Shown here: positions 16,461 to 24,820 of the stretch, piece after piece
How positions within the stretch are numbered: position 1 is the stretch's first letter
Layout of the letters: each line of letters opens with the position of its first letter
Source of the DNA: Nitrobacter sp051535215
GTDB lineage: Bacteria; Pseudomonadota; Alphaproteobacteria; Rhizobiales; Xanthobacteraceae
Assembly: GCF_051535215.1 (NCBI RefSeq)
Contig: NZ_JBPPLY010000003.1
Coordinates: 1-64,000 of the forward strand
Reading direction: 5' to 3'
DNA: 64,000 bases
Program-made: the position numbers and the translations under genes
The notes under the pieces: generated by a model
The model's database searches: none
The model's input: the letters and a program-made list of their open reading frames with translations, nothing else
What the model was told of the DNA's origin: nothing

Positions 16461-18375
16461 TATCCCGATCCGCGTCACCGGAACAGACGACTTCAAGCGG
16501 AAGATGAACGAAACGTCGTCGCTGGTTCGCGCGACGACTCTTACCGTAACGAAGCAAGTCATCGCCATGAACGCGGGCTGGCTGGCTTCGCAGGGCGTTG
16601 CCGGCGGCGCAGCGCTCGCCTTTGGTCGGGTGCTTGGCGTCTTGGGACCGATCGCACTCGGAATTACTGCCGTAAGCGATGCGTTCAAGCTCATGGGTTA
16701 CGCGGTCGATCTAGCTAAAAAGAAGGTAGCAGAGTGGAACGACATCGCCGATAAGGCCAATGCTTCCGGCTTCTCGACTGAGTTCTTCCAGCGCATTACG
16801 AAATCCAGCGGCGAGGCGCGCGACAAAATCGCGGACCTATCTGCGGCCCTCGTGCAGTTCAATAACGCCAGCGCTCCGAAATTAGGCGGTAGCGACCTTG
16901 AGAAGCGGATCAACGAGCTAAAGGACGCGGGCAACCTGACCGGCAACACCGGTATTGCGGCGCTCGCGAGCGCAACCAACGCGGAGACCCGGCTTCGGGC
17001 TGTTGTCTCTCTGATCAACCAGATGATGGAACACGGCGAGCGACTTGCCGCGCTGGACCTTGTCGGGCGGGCATTTGGACCGCAGATCACCAACGCCCTG
17101 CGGTCTGACAGCGGCTATCTGGATCGGATGCTCGCCAGCGCCGACGCGATCAACAAGGCTCAGATCATTTCGTCGGAAGACATCGGCCGCGCCGTTGAGC
17201 TGAAAGAGCGGATGGAAGCCGCCCAGAAGATTCTCGCTGAGAAGTGGAAGCCGATTCAGGACGACCTCGCCAGCGCGGGTATGAACTACCATGAGTCTTG
17301 GGTATCGATCACAGAAGACCTTGCCGCAGCGGTCGGCTACGCCACTCAACTCTATTCGGCCCTTAAACAGGTGCCCGACTGGTTCGCTAATCGTATCGGC
17401 GGCGCTTCAATCTGGACCTCCCTGGCGAACGCCACCGGTGCGATGGGGTTGAACTCCACTCCCGAGGCCATGGGGCTTACGGAGGATAGTGGGCAATTCT
17501 CGGCCAATGCGAAACTTCGGGCCGCGCTACAGAATCACGCCAACGTCGCCAAGGGAATGAGGGAGGCGACAGACGTTCAGTCCGCCGTTCGTGGCGACAC
17601 GTCTAAGAATCCGGTTGCCGACAAGGCGGCGGAAAAGGATCAATTCGACCGCGCAACGGAAGCCCTCGAAAAGCACACCGCGAAGATGCAGGCCGATGCT
17701 CAGGCCGTGGGGCTTAGTTCGTCGGCTGTTGAGCAATTGCGGGCCAAGGCTCAGCTTCTGACCGCCGCACAACAGGCGGGCTTGCCGGTCAATGACGCCT
17801 TGATCGCGAAGATCAATCAATTGGCGAAGGCGGCGGGCGAGGCGGGCGACAATCTCGCTAAGGCCAAAGTCGCTAGCGAGATCAAGTTTGATCGTCAGAC
17901 CTCGTTGTTATCTCCGGAAGATGCAGCGATTGCTGAAAAGCTGAAAGGCATTTACGGCAGCGATGTTCCGGCTGCGCTCGCGAGTTCGGAAGCGGCGGCG
18001 ATGCGTTTCAACGAGGCACTCAAGCAAACGTCCAGCACGATCAGCAGTAGCCTTGTGACCGGCCTTGCCGACATGCTCGATGGCACTAAATCGGTCGGAC
18101 AAGGATTCTCTGACCTCGCCAAGACGGTTGTTCGGTCGATTGAAGAAATGGTCATCAAGATGACCATCGTTCAACCGATCATGCGCCGATCGTTGGCACG
18201 GACGGCCCTGCCCCGACGATCCCGCCGTCGGTCTTTCAAGGAGTATCGAGCCGTGCCGTTGCAAAGCCGACCCGATATTAGTCAGTATAGCAGTTTCGAC
18301 GAACTTTTACTGACTCTCTTGAATCTTTTTTCAAAGATCAGCGCGCGAGTTGCTCAAGCGTCAATGCTCGTCTAA
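16441..18375 (+). CDS. Phage tail tape measure protein, altered C-terminus
   Basis: 644 residues from GTG 16441. It has a basic N-terminus, a hydrophobic Gly/Ala stretch (GVAGGAALAFGRVLGVLGPI, ALGITAVSDAF), long helices, and the conserved ISSSLVTGLADMLDGTKSVG, then FSDLAKTVVRSIEEMVIKMT and VQPIM. Normally this is followed by a Gly-rich end. Here it switches to RRSLARTALPRRSRRRSFKE and an unrelated tail, so an indel or deletion near 18180-18240 probably altered the end. No further tail gene follows. Confidence 0.82.
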   Translation: MPTPQLNIPIRVTGTDDFKRKMNETSSLVRATTLTVTKQVIAMNAGWLASQGVAGGAALAFGRVLGVLGPIALGITAVSDAFKLMGYAVDLAKKKVAEWNDIADKANASGFSTEFFQRITKSSGEARDKIADLSAALVQFNNASAPKLGGSDLEKRINELKDAGNLTGNTGIAALASATNAETRLRAVVSLINQMMEHGERLAALDLVGRAFGPQITNALRSDSGYLDRMLASADAINKAQIISSEDIGRAVELKERMEAAQKILAEKWKPIQDDLASAGMNYHESWVSITEDLAAAVGYATQLYSALKQVPDWFANRIGGASIWTSLANATGAMGLNSTPEAMGLTEDSGQFSANAKLRAALQNHANVAKGMREATDVQSAVRGDTSKNPVADKAAEKDQFDRATEALEKHTAKMQADAQAVGLSSSAVEQLRAKAQLLTAAQQAGLPVNDALIAKINQLAKAAGEAGDNLAKAKVASEIKFDRQTSLLSPEDAAIAEKLKGIYGSDVPAALASSEAAAMRFNEALKQTSSTISSSLVTGLADMLDGTKSVGQGFSDLAKTVVRSIEEMVIKMTIVQPIMRRSLARTALPRRSRRRSFKEYRAVPLQSRPDISQYSSFDELLLTLLNLFSKISARVAQASMLV

Positions 18376-18395
18376 GATTCCAAATTGAAATGAAA

Positions 18396-18424
18396 GACGC
18401 CGCTGTCGGCAAAACAGCGGCGTC
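18396..18424 (+). terminator. Strong hairpin after the tape measure gene
   Basis: GACGCCGCTGT and ACAGCGGCGTC form a perfect 11-bp stem with loop CGGCAAA. It lies between the tape measure stop and the ribosome site of the next gene, with no T-run. It may end the structural operon or regulate the downstream gene. Confidence 0.5.
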
Positions 18425-18440
18425 TAAGAAAGGAGATCGC

Positions 18441-19106
18441 ATGAGCCGCGATCACGACTTAGAATATAGACGAACCGAATCTGAATTGCACGCCTTTCTT
18501 AAGCGTGCTGTTGGAATTTATTCGGACGACCAGCCTGCAAACGACGCACTGGACGCGCTGATAGACGAAGATCAAATCGCGCGAAGTAGGCAGGCGGAAA
18601 TCGATCAACTGCTGAGCGAGTTTGACGACGATCCAGTCGAAGCGTCGTCCGACGATGAGCAGGATCATCTACAGCCGGCACCAGCCATATGTGCTGCACC
18701 TAGCGCCACACCGGATAAACGGGCGGCTCTCTCCGAACGTAACGAAATGATCCGCAACGCGCGGGCGGAGAAGAAGCGCAGATATACTCGCAATCGCGTT
18801 CGCCTGCACCGCGCGAGATCATCCGTAACGAGCTACGCCACGCTCGTCGCCAAGCTCCGGAAGGCCACGGCGAATCCGCGCGGCGATAAACTACTGGAGC
18901 AGTTACGCGGCAAAGAGCAGGCGCTCGCCATGTTCTGCTATGTGGCGAGCGTCGTGAGAGCCAAGTCCGGACCTATATCCGCAGCCGACCTTGCGGCGAA
19001 TTATGAACGGGTGACTGGTGACAAGATCACCCGGCTACAGGTGGATCGAAACCGGAAGCGGATCGTGAGATTACAGGCTCAAGGCGGACCTTGGCATAGC
19101 CTGTGA
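18441..19106 (+). CDS. Phage accessory protein, unknown function
   Basis: 221 residues beginning MSRDHDLEYRRTESELHAFL. The N-terminal half is acidic (LLSEFDDDPVEASSDDEQDH). The middle is very basic (NARAEKKRRYTRNRVRLHRA) and probably binds nucleic acid. The C-terminus (AADLAANYERVTGDKITRLQ, VDRNRKRIVRLQ) looks like a helix-turn-helix. AAAGGAGATCGC before the ATG sets the start. No family is recognised. It could be a regulator or a DNA-packaging accessory protein. Confidence 0.6.
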   Translation: MSRDHDLEYRRTESELHAFLKRAVGIYSDDQPANDALDALIDEDQIARSRQAEIDQLLSEFDDDPVEASSDDEQDHLQPAPAICAAPSATPDKRAALSERNEMIRNARAEKKRRYTRNRVRLHRARSSVTSYATLVAKLRKATANPRGDKLLEQLRGKEQALAMFCYVASVVRAKSGPISAADLAANYERVTGDKITRLQVDRNRKRIVRLQAQGGPWHSL

Positions 19107-19750
19107 TCACTGAAAGCCCATGTAACGCTGTCTAAAAAGCTATTTTATTTCAATAGGTTACAAATACAGGGTGATACAAGATTCGGAGCAGGGTGATACA
19201 AAACCAGCCGGAGCTTGTATCACCCTGATTCGAGTAAGCCATTGATAGAAAAGCTCTTTTCGAATTCCGGCGATGTAACGTTTCTATGTATGTGGGTGTT
19301 TGGGTGTTTAAGAGAGTGGGAGCGTTACCAAAAAAAGCCGAAGCTCGCGGCCTCCCGCGCTTCGCGCGGTCGTTGCGCTCCAAGGCAAGAGCCTCGCTTC
19401 GCTCGGCCGGGCGCTTCGCGCCCAGCTTTTTGATAACTCTCGGCCGGAGAATCATCCTGTTTGAATGAATAGGATACCCTCCGGATGCGCCCGGCTGCGC
19501 CGGGCTTTCCCACCGGAGTAAAGAACCAGATCGGATGATCTCGCCAAGGTTGAGGTTGAGCCTTCCGGCCATGCGCGCCTCCGGCGCATCGGCCGCGACG
19601 ACTAGCGCCGGAATTTTCGCTTCGCGGTCAGCTTGCTTGAAGATATAAGTCAATATTGACTAACTAATTGAAATCGTTAAATAAAATTCTTGCGCCGATT
19701 CAGCGAATATGATTGCTTGCGTCATCGCAACCAACCAACAGGAGCTTTCG
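19107..19750. other. Non-coding control region rich in palindromes
   Basis: About 640 bases without a supported gene. The left part carries three copies of a 13-mer (see 19167-19227). The middle, 19340-19430 and 19485-19600, is a dense set of short GC palindromes such as CGCGCTTCGCGCG, GGGCGCTTCGCGCCC and GCCCGGCTGCGCCGGGC. AT-rich sequence lies on both sides. It could be an origin, a regulator landing area or a repeat nest. The minus-strand open frame here is made of translated palindromes. Confidence 0.5.
19167..19227. repeat. Iteron-like 13-mer repeats
   Basis: CAGGGTGATACAA occurs at 19167-19179 and 19189-19201, 22 bases apart (two helical turns). Its exact inverse, TTGTATCACCCTG, lies at 19215-19227, so the second and third copies can form a 13-bp hairpin. 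The regular spacing suggests a protein binding site. Confidence 0.65.
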
Positions 19751-19951
19751 ATGGCCGCGACCTATCTTCCGAAGACCAAATACAACCGGCTCGTGGCGAC
19801 GCTCATGAGTGTTGCGCCGCTCTTGAGCGTCGCGCCATCGGCTTGGACCGGCACCATCACAGAGGATGAGATCAAGTTGAACTTCTTGGGCGAGAAACTC
19901 GACATCTGGCCCGAGAGCATTCGCAAATTGGATGAGGAAGAGGAAGACTAG
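19751..19951 (+). CDS. Small phage accessory protein
   Basis: 66 residues (MAATYLPKTKYNRLVATLMS, ending RKLDEEEED). CAGGAG lies seven bases before the ATG. It is two bases upstream of the next gene and evidently cotranscribed with it. No family is recognised. The acidic tail is notable. Confidence 0.5.
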   Translation: MAATYLPKTKYNRLVATLMSVAPLLSVAPSAWTGTITEDEIKLNFLGEKLDIWPESIRKLDEEEED

Positions 19952-19953
19952 CA

Positions 19954-20274
19954 ATGAGCAGTTGGACGCTTGTTGCTCGATTTCCCGATAAGCCACCCGA
20001 AAGGGGCGTCGTCGCCGTCGATCTTACGATCGATGGCGGTGATCCGCTCACCCTGAGCTTAGTCGAAGCTGAGGGGTTGGAATCCGCATTGGGCAATGCG
20101 CTTACCAGCATCAACGATGCGTCCGGCCGGATTTCGTGCGTGAACGTGGGCGTTCAAATCGTCATTTCAGTCGACAAGGCGACAGTAGCTTCCCTCACGC
20201 ATGACAAGGCAGAGCTGATGCGCAGCCAGTTGAAAGAGCTTCTGGCGGGCAGCGGCACTGAGTTTACCGGTTAA
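19954..20274 (+). CDS. Accessory protein with a paralogue outside attR
   Basis: 106 residues: MSSWTLVARFPDKPPERGVV, AVDLTIDGGDPLTLSLVEAE, GRISCVNVGVQIVISVDKAT, DKAELMRSQLKELLAGSGTE. A close paralogue is encoded at 25945-26250, beyond the right attachment site. It is probably a small alpha/beta protein with no visible catalytic motif. Function is unknown. Confidence 0.65.
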   Translation: MSSWTLVARFPDKPPERGVVAVDLTIDGGDPLTLSLVEAEGLESALGNALTSINDASGRISCVNVGVQIVISVDKATVASLTHDKAELMRSQLKELLAGSGTEFTG

Positions 20275-20334
20275 GACCATCCCGCACCGATCGCTAAAAC
20301 CGCTGTAATTACATGCAATCACATAAAGTCTTAT

Positions 20335-20418
20335 CACATGCTTGCATGTGGATTGACTTTAGGTGGCATTCTGAGTATCACATGCTTGCAACTGAAATAT
20401 ATCAATAGCAAGCATGTG
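20335..20418 (+). promoter_or_regulatory. Promoter with repeated operator CACATGCTTGCA
   Basis: A perfect 16-bp palindrome, CACATGCTTGCATGTG, is at 20335-20350. A half copy, CACATGCTTGCA, is at 20379-20390, and an inverted copy, GCAAGCATGTG, is at 20408-20418. TTGACT (20353-20358) and TATCAC (20376-20381), 17 bases apart, form a plausible promoter between the sites. The following gene encodes a ribbon-helix-helix-like protein, so autoregulation is likely. Confidence 0.6.
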
Positions 20419-20429
20419 AGGTTTTTTAA

Positions 20430-21149
20430 ATGAAGCGGATTGTCAACGGCGTGACCTACAACACCGACACATCAACCCGGCTCGGCATGTCCAGATGGGA
20501 CGACGACGGCAACATCACCGAAACGCTTTACCAGACGAGGGGTGGTGCTTTCTTTCTGCACCGGGAAACGGTCAGCGAGGTTTGGAACGAGGAAGATCGG
20601 TCGAAACACCTAGCGACGGTCCACACCTTCAAGCCCCAAAGTCCGGAAGATGCTCATAAGTGGATCATGACCGGCGAGGTTGAAATCTTTCGCAATCCGT
20701 TTGACGATCCACCGGAAGCGGCGGCGGAAGCTGAGCCGGGAGCGACGATCTATATTCGGGTGCCAGCTTCATTGAAGCGCGCTGTCGACGAGGCAGCAAA
20801 GGACGATGGGATTTCGGGCAACGTCTGGTCGATGCGATGTGTCGAGCGGTGTCTTGAGGAAGATGACCAGCTCAAGAATCTGTTCGGCAACCTTGTGTTT
20901 GGCTTGGATTTTCTGACTCGCCCAGAAAGTAGTTATTCCTCGAAGGAGCGCTTTAACGTGATCCGCGAACTACAAGCGATGATTGGACGGGAATGGCGGC
21001 GCTTTGACCCGAAACAGGGTAAGAACGCGGAATACTCGGAGACGCTGCGTCGGCATATCGTGAGTTTTGCCGACGAACAAATTGACGAGCATTGGGAAAG
21101 CGCAATTAAGGGGAGGGGGAGCTGGGCAACTTGGGGAACTAAAAAATAG
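20430..21149 (+). CDS. Phage regulator with ribbon-helix-helix-like domain
   Basis: 239 residues. The N-terminal part (MKRIVNGVTYNTDTSTRLGM, WDDDGNITETLYQTRGGAFF) is a module found in various phage proteins. Residues about 110-145 (IYIRVPASLKRAVDEAAKDD, GNVWSMRCVERCLEE) look like a CopG/Arc ribbon-helix-helix DNA-binding unit. The remaining C-terminus is helical. Three operator-like repeats precede the gene, as expected for an autoregulator. It may control accessory genes of the element. Confidence 0.6.
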   Translation: MKRIVNGVTYNTDTSTRLGMSRWDDDGNITETLYQTRGGAFFLHRETVSEVWNEEDRSKHLATVHTFKPQSPEDAHKWIMTGEVEIFRNPFDDPPEAAAEAEPGATIYIRVPASLKRAVDEAAKDDGISGNVWSMRCVERCLEEDDQLKNLFGNLVFGLDFLTRPESSYSSKERFNVIRELQAMIGREWRRFDPKQGKNAEYSETLRRHIVSFADEQIDEHWESAIKGRGSWATWGTKK

Positions 21150-21315
21150 AAACATAAAAAACGAATAAGGCGAGCATCAAACCATCCGTTGGCGCGGAAG
21201 GCTTTCGCTCGCCCTGACGTGACTACCGGAGACGTGCATTCCGCATTTCTGCGGACAGGAAACCTTTGCGCTGATGACCTTGCACCGGCTCAGCGCCATT
21301 CAATAGGAGTCGTCT

Positions 21316-21726
21316 ATGACTAAAAAGAAAGCCGCCGCTGGAGTCAATGACCCTTACTGCATCATCATGGAATACAGGGATAGAGTGGAAACATCGCGTG
21401 TCATTCTGGATTTTGATGGGTGTAGATTCCCAATGTCGATCGACGACACTAACGCGGTCGCTAAATTTGCTGCGGATGTAGTTATGGGAGGTAATGATCC
21501 AAGGCTCAATGGCGTCGCTCTTGAGGACGGCGGTCGCCTTGACATTATTTGCATGAAAACAGGGTATCGCGTCGATGGATACGATCCAAAAACAAAGAAG
21601 ATCGTCGCGACAATGACCTTCGGGCATAGGGGTGCCACCCTCAGGTTCGCCATCGACATCCGCGAAGCTGGCGATGAAATGCGTGATGAGTTAGAGCGTT
21701 GGCGGGAGCGCGAGCAATGCCTATGA
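21316..21726 (+). CDS. Phage accessory protein, unknown function
   Basis: 136 residues (MTKKKAAAGVNDPYCIIMEY, VVMGGNDPRLNGVALEDGGR, a helical end DEMRDELERWREREQCL). No family is recognised. The TGA stop overlaps the ATG of the next gene (ATGA), so the two are translationally coupled. Confidence 0.55.
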   Translation: MTKKKAAAGVNDPYCIIMEYRDRVETSRVILDFDGCRFPMSIDDTNAVAKFAADVVMGGNDPRLNGVALEDGGRLDIICMKTGYRVDGYDPKTKKIVATMTFGHRGATLRFAIDIREAGDEMRDELERWREREQCL

Positions 21727-22043
21727 GCGATATCATCGCGGTCCAAAATTTGCTGGTCGGTGGCGAGCAAAGAATGACGGAGGCAGAAATCGAGCAGGCC
21801 GCCGTCAAGCTCAAGTGGAAAGAATCTCCTGCATACAGGGCGGCGGCTATCGCTGACCTTGAAGCATTGAGAGAACGTCTCGCCGAAGAATATGAGGATG
21901 ACCCTGAAGAGGGTCATCGCGAATTCTGTGAGACGGTCTCCAATGATCCACGTCTCTTTCGTGCGGCCTGTAGTGAGTTCGTTGATGCCAATTTCGAAAA
22001 GATAAAGCGGCAAGTCGCTAGGGAAAGAAAGCGGCGAGCTTGA
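21723..22043 (+). CDS. Phage accessory protein, unknown function
   Basis: 106 residues, helical and acidic (MTEAEIEQAAVKLKWKESPA, ALRERLAEEYEDDPEEGHRE) with a basic end (KIKRQVARERKRRA). Coupled to the preceding gene and followed by a clear terminator. Function is unknown. Confidence 0.55.
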   Translation: MSDIIAVQNLLVGGEQRMTEAEIEQAAVKLKWKESPAYRAAAIADLEALRERLAEEYEDDPEEGHREFCETVSNDPRLFRAACSEFVDANFEKIKRQVARERKRRA

Positions 22044-22058
22044 CCGTCTAACAAGAAG

Positions 22059-22083
22059 GGCGCGGGCAACCGCGCCTTTTTTT
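22059..22083 (+). terminator. Rho-independent terminator
   Basis: GGCGCGG / CCGCGCC stem with a GCAA loop followed by seven T. It ends the accessory operon that begins near 20430 or 21316. Confidence 0.9.
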
Positions 22084-22123
22084 GATGTCTTAAATTATGG
22101 GGCGGCGCGCCGTTTTCGTCAGC

Positions 22124-22354
22124 TTACGTGATCTTGAATCCCTTAACACCCTTGAACGCATTACGAAGCTTCTCTTGAGCTTTATCCCTCACAAGCTCAA
22201 CGGCGCGCTTCTTGATGTCACCATACGGTCCAAAGTCTGCACCGCAATCCTTGCAGGTGGCGTGCGACTCGTCGGTGTGATGGTCAGGCAAGTTGATAGA
22301 AGTGCAGCCGCACTTCGGGCATTTGAAATTCACACTCACATTTTCCGTGGTCAT
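22124..22354 (-). CDS. Small zinc-ribbon protein
   Basis: 76 residues. Two Cys pairs, KCPKCG and CKDCG, separated by about 20 residues with HH between, form a probable zinc ribbon (residues 11-41). A helical tail (RAVELVRDKAQEKLRNAFKG) follows. Such small proteins are common in temperate phages and plasmids. A DNA- or RNA-binding adaptor role is possible but not shown. Confidence 0.65.
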   Translation of the reverse strand: MTTENVSVNFKCPKCGCTSINLPDHHTDESHATCKDCGADFGPYGDIKKRAVELVRDKAQEKLRNAFKGVKGFKIT

Positions 22355-22430
22355 GGCTGGCCTCGCTGTTTCGACTTGACCGGGTAGGCATCATGTTCCT
22401 ATTTTGTTCTCTTAGAGTCAAGGGTCATAG

Positions 22431-22494
22431 CCTACTTCGACCCTCAGTGACCTAGTTTGATTTTGGGAGTGTCCTAATTCCATTTTGGACGTGG
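22431..22494. repeat. Degenerate 22-bp tandem repeats
   Basis: Three units start with CCTA: CCTACTTCGACCCTCAGTGA (22431), CCTAGTTTGATTTTGGGAGT (22451) and CCTAATTCCATTTTGGACGT (22473). The periodicity of 20-22 bases and the wording resemble the internal terminal repeats of IS21-family elements. No transposase genes are present, so it would be a remnant end. Confidence 0.4.
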
Positions 22495-22517
22495 TTTGAT
22501 TTGAGTTAGAAGCCGCC

Positions 22518-22730
22518 ATGGAACGTGAACTGGCCAAAAGCTTCATGGATGAGTTAACCTCTGCGGGCACCCACATGAACCGCCTGCACGAACTGATTCA
22601 TACCCATATCTCCGGCGACGAATTACAAAAGGAATTCAGGCGGTCGCTGGGTGAGGTGATGGGCGCTGTAGCGGTGTTGCAACTGTATATTGCAAACATC
22701 TATCCCGATCTGGACCCCGACAAAAAGTAA
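22518..22730 (+). CDS. Small hypothetical protein
   Basis: 70 residues, mostly helical: MERELAKSFMDELTSAGTHM, NRLHELIHTHISGDELQKEF, MGAVAVLQLYIANIYPDLDP. It has the composition of a genuine small soluble protein. No family is recognised. It overlaps a possible gene on the other strand. Confidence 0.5.
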   Translation: MERELAKSFMDELTSAGTHMNRLHELIHTHISGDELQKEFRRSLGEVMGAVAVLQLYIANIYPDLDPDKK

Positions 22731-22878
22731 GGTCAGCGACCTTCAACATTTTCGAATACACCGCCGCAACTGCACTTATGCCCGCTACCCATCGGCCATC
22801 GGCAACGCGCGTCATGATAACGCCCGTCCCCGAAGCCTCAAAAATGAAATCAGGGGTGTGAAGTTTCAAATCGTCCAT
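22636..22878 (-). CDS. Possible small protein, doubtful
   Basis: 80 residues with a natural-looking start (MDDLKLHTPDFIFEASGTGV, then MTRVADGRWVAGISAVAAVY) behind AAGGGGA. The C-terminal third is low quality and lies antisense to the gene at 22518. It may be a truncated gene. Confidence 0.3.
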   Translation of the reverse strand: MDDLKLHTPDFIFEASGTGVIMTRVADGRWVAGISAVAAVYSKMLKVADLTFCRGPDRDRCLQYTVATPLQRPSPHPATA

Positions 22879-22998
22879 CAGAAAATCCCCTTTCCCCAGA
22901 TAGCACTGTCTGAATCGGCGCGGTTACACACCGTCGCAAAGTAGCCTTCTAAAAGACTGTCGGATAGCTGATCGCCTCAATGATCTTCTGCCGCTCGC

Positions 22999-24724
22999 TC
23001 AGACACCTTGCGGCAATACACCGTAGATTCCTGTCGTCGTGGCCTTGGTATGGCCTAGCAGCGGGCCGAAGATTTCGTCCATATATCCGCCACGGCGGAA
23101 GGCGTCGGCAGCGCTATGCCGGAAGCTATGAAAATTCCGGCTCTTGTCTTCCTTCACGCCGATGTCTTTGAAGTAGCCCGCAAAGAACCGCGACGGCGTT
23201 CGCGAATAGTGCCCCGCGCGCGTCCGGCTTCAATTCCGGGAATAGCTGTTTCTCGCCACGCTCAACCATGCGCGCGTGATATTTCAGGAATCCAAGTTCA
23301 ATGAGCCGCGAATGCAGGGGCACCACGCGGGCGCTGCCATCCGTCTTAACTGACTTGTCCAACGATCCTTCCGGCGTGACATGGAGAATCCAGACCCCAT
23401 GGTGTTGCCGAACGTCGCCGGTCAGCATTTGCGACAACTCGCCAAGGCGCGCGCCGCTATAGGCCGCGAGATACGGCAACCAGTAGCGCCAGTCCCGAAT
23501 CTCGATATTGCCCCGAAGGTGTTCCTGCCCATTACCCCGGCACGTCCCAAAGAGTGGCGAGGTAAAGATCATTTTCAGCTCATCACCGGACCACGGGTAG
23601 ACCGTCCGTTTTTTCTTATCGACGGCAAGGTGCATCCGTTGGCAGGCGTCTTGCTCGATATAGTCGCTGTCAAATAGCCATTGGCAGAACGGGGCAAGGG
23701 CGCTGATGTATCGGTTCGTCGTGCGGACGCTGATGACAGGCTTGCCGACCGTCTTGTTGGCTTCAATGACCTTGCGGAAGGACATGCCGTCGAATTGCTT
23801 GATGCTGGTCGCCTTACGCGGCCAAGCGGCGAGGGCGTGTTTCCAGTCCCGAACAGCCTTCCGCGTGACCGCGCTGACGTGGGAATTCTCTCCGATGAAT
23901 TCGAAGAACAGCGGCACAATCCCGGCATTCTGATTCCAAGTATCTTGCGTGACCCGGCCCTTTTGTTCCGCCTCATAGCGGGCATAGAGTTCGGCAAGCG
24001 TCTCACCGGGCGCGGCCTGCCTTTTGCCCATGGTCGGGTCGGGCGGCGCAACGATCGGATCGGCAGGGGTGCCGGTGAAGTTGCCTTGGTCGCGCTCGAT
24101 TGTCCTCTGGAGCTTCTCAATTTCGGCCCGCTGCAATCGCTGGCAAAGGTCGCGATAGACGGACGATCCTTTGGGGATCATCAGCCCCTCGCGCTGAATC
24201 ACGTCATCAGCGGCCCATTCGATCAAGGCGGTCTCGCCCCGCGCCAGATGCAGTCGGAGCGTTTCAAGGTGCCGCTCCCGTTGTTCGCGGCCCGACTGAG
24301 CGGCATCGCGGACAACAAGGTAGTCGGCAACATCACTGATTGTGACCTCGCCAGCGGCTTCCACTGCGGTTCGCAATTCGTTGGCGGCGCGTTCGATATC
24401 TTGCTGACCGGGCAGGTTGGTCCGGGCCTGCCGATCCCGCTCTAGCTCGGTCTCATAATGGTCCCAAACGGCCTTGCTCAAATCGGCTGGCGTCGGCTGG
24501 CGGCGCGTCCGGAGCCGATCAAATTCGGCTTCCCATCGCGCGAGAATTGGCTGGGCCTTGGACGCGGCCTGTTTCGGATCGCGCGTTCCGAGCGACTTCC
24601 AGAGTTCCTTTTTGTTGGTTCCGCCACTGGTCGGATAGAGCGGTTGAAGGTCTCGGGGGATAGCGACTCTCGCGTAATACATCGCGGAGCCGGGCCGTCT
24701 TTGGACGTTTGTTCGAAGCGCCAT
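22999..24724 (-). pseudogene. Prophage tyrosine integrase, frameshifted before its active site
   Basis: About 575 residues when repaired. The N-terminal part (MALRTNVQRRPGSAMYYARV) and the central domain (SVRTTNRYISALAPFCQWLF) are intact. The catalytic Arg lies in YSGARLGEL. At 23212-23215 an extra base in a GCCCC run shifts the frame, and the reading frame runs to a stop at 23126. In the correct frame the sequence goes on as GHYSRTPSRFFAGYFKDIGV, NFHSFRHSAADAF (His-x-x-Arg) and LLGHTKATTTGIYG (His and Tyr). Without these the enzyme cannot cut DNA. The gene lies next to attR and faces inward. Confidence 0.92.
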
Positions 24725-24820
24725 TCTAAAATCGCGTAAGACTGATCCGTAACAGTTTGTCGTGCAGCCTTACGCGATAAGGGACTGAAAAATCAATCGA
24801 TATTGATATACCTTAATTTT

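Noticed and set aside
6816..18375. Classification as a capsid-encoding phage-inducible island (cf-PICI)
   Set aside because: Those elements lack tail genes. This one has tape measure, gpI-like and chaperone genes, and no typical island regulator or primase was recognised.
19150..19653. A 167-residue open frame on the minus strand in the control region
   Set aside because: Its sequence is made of translated palindromes (Arg/Ala/Glu/Ser-rich), it lacks a ribosome site and it crosses the iteron-like repeats.
22431..22494. A short CRISPR array
   Set aside because: The units adjoin each other without spacers and are degenerate. No cas gene is present anywhere in the window.
12994..24724. All frameshifts in the prophage as mere sequencing errors
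   Set aside because: Not excluded, but the damage is confined to mobile genes while more than thirty host genes read without a break, so relaxed selection is more likely.
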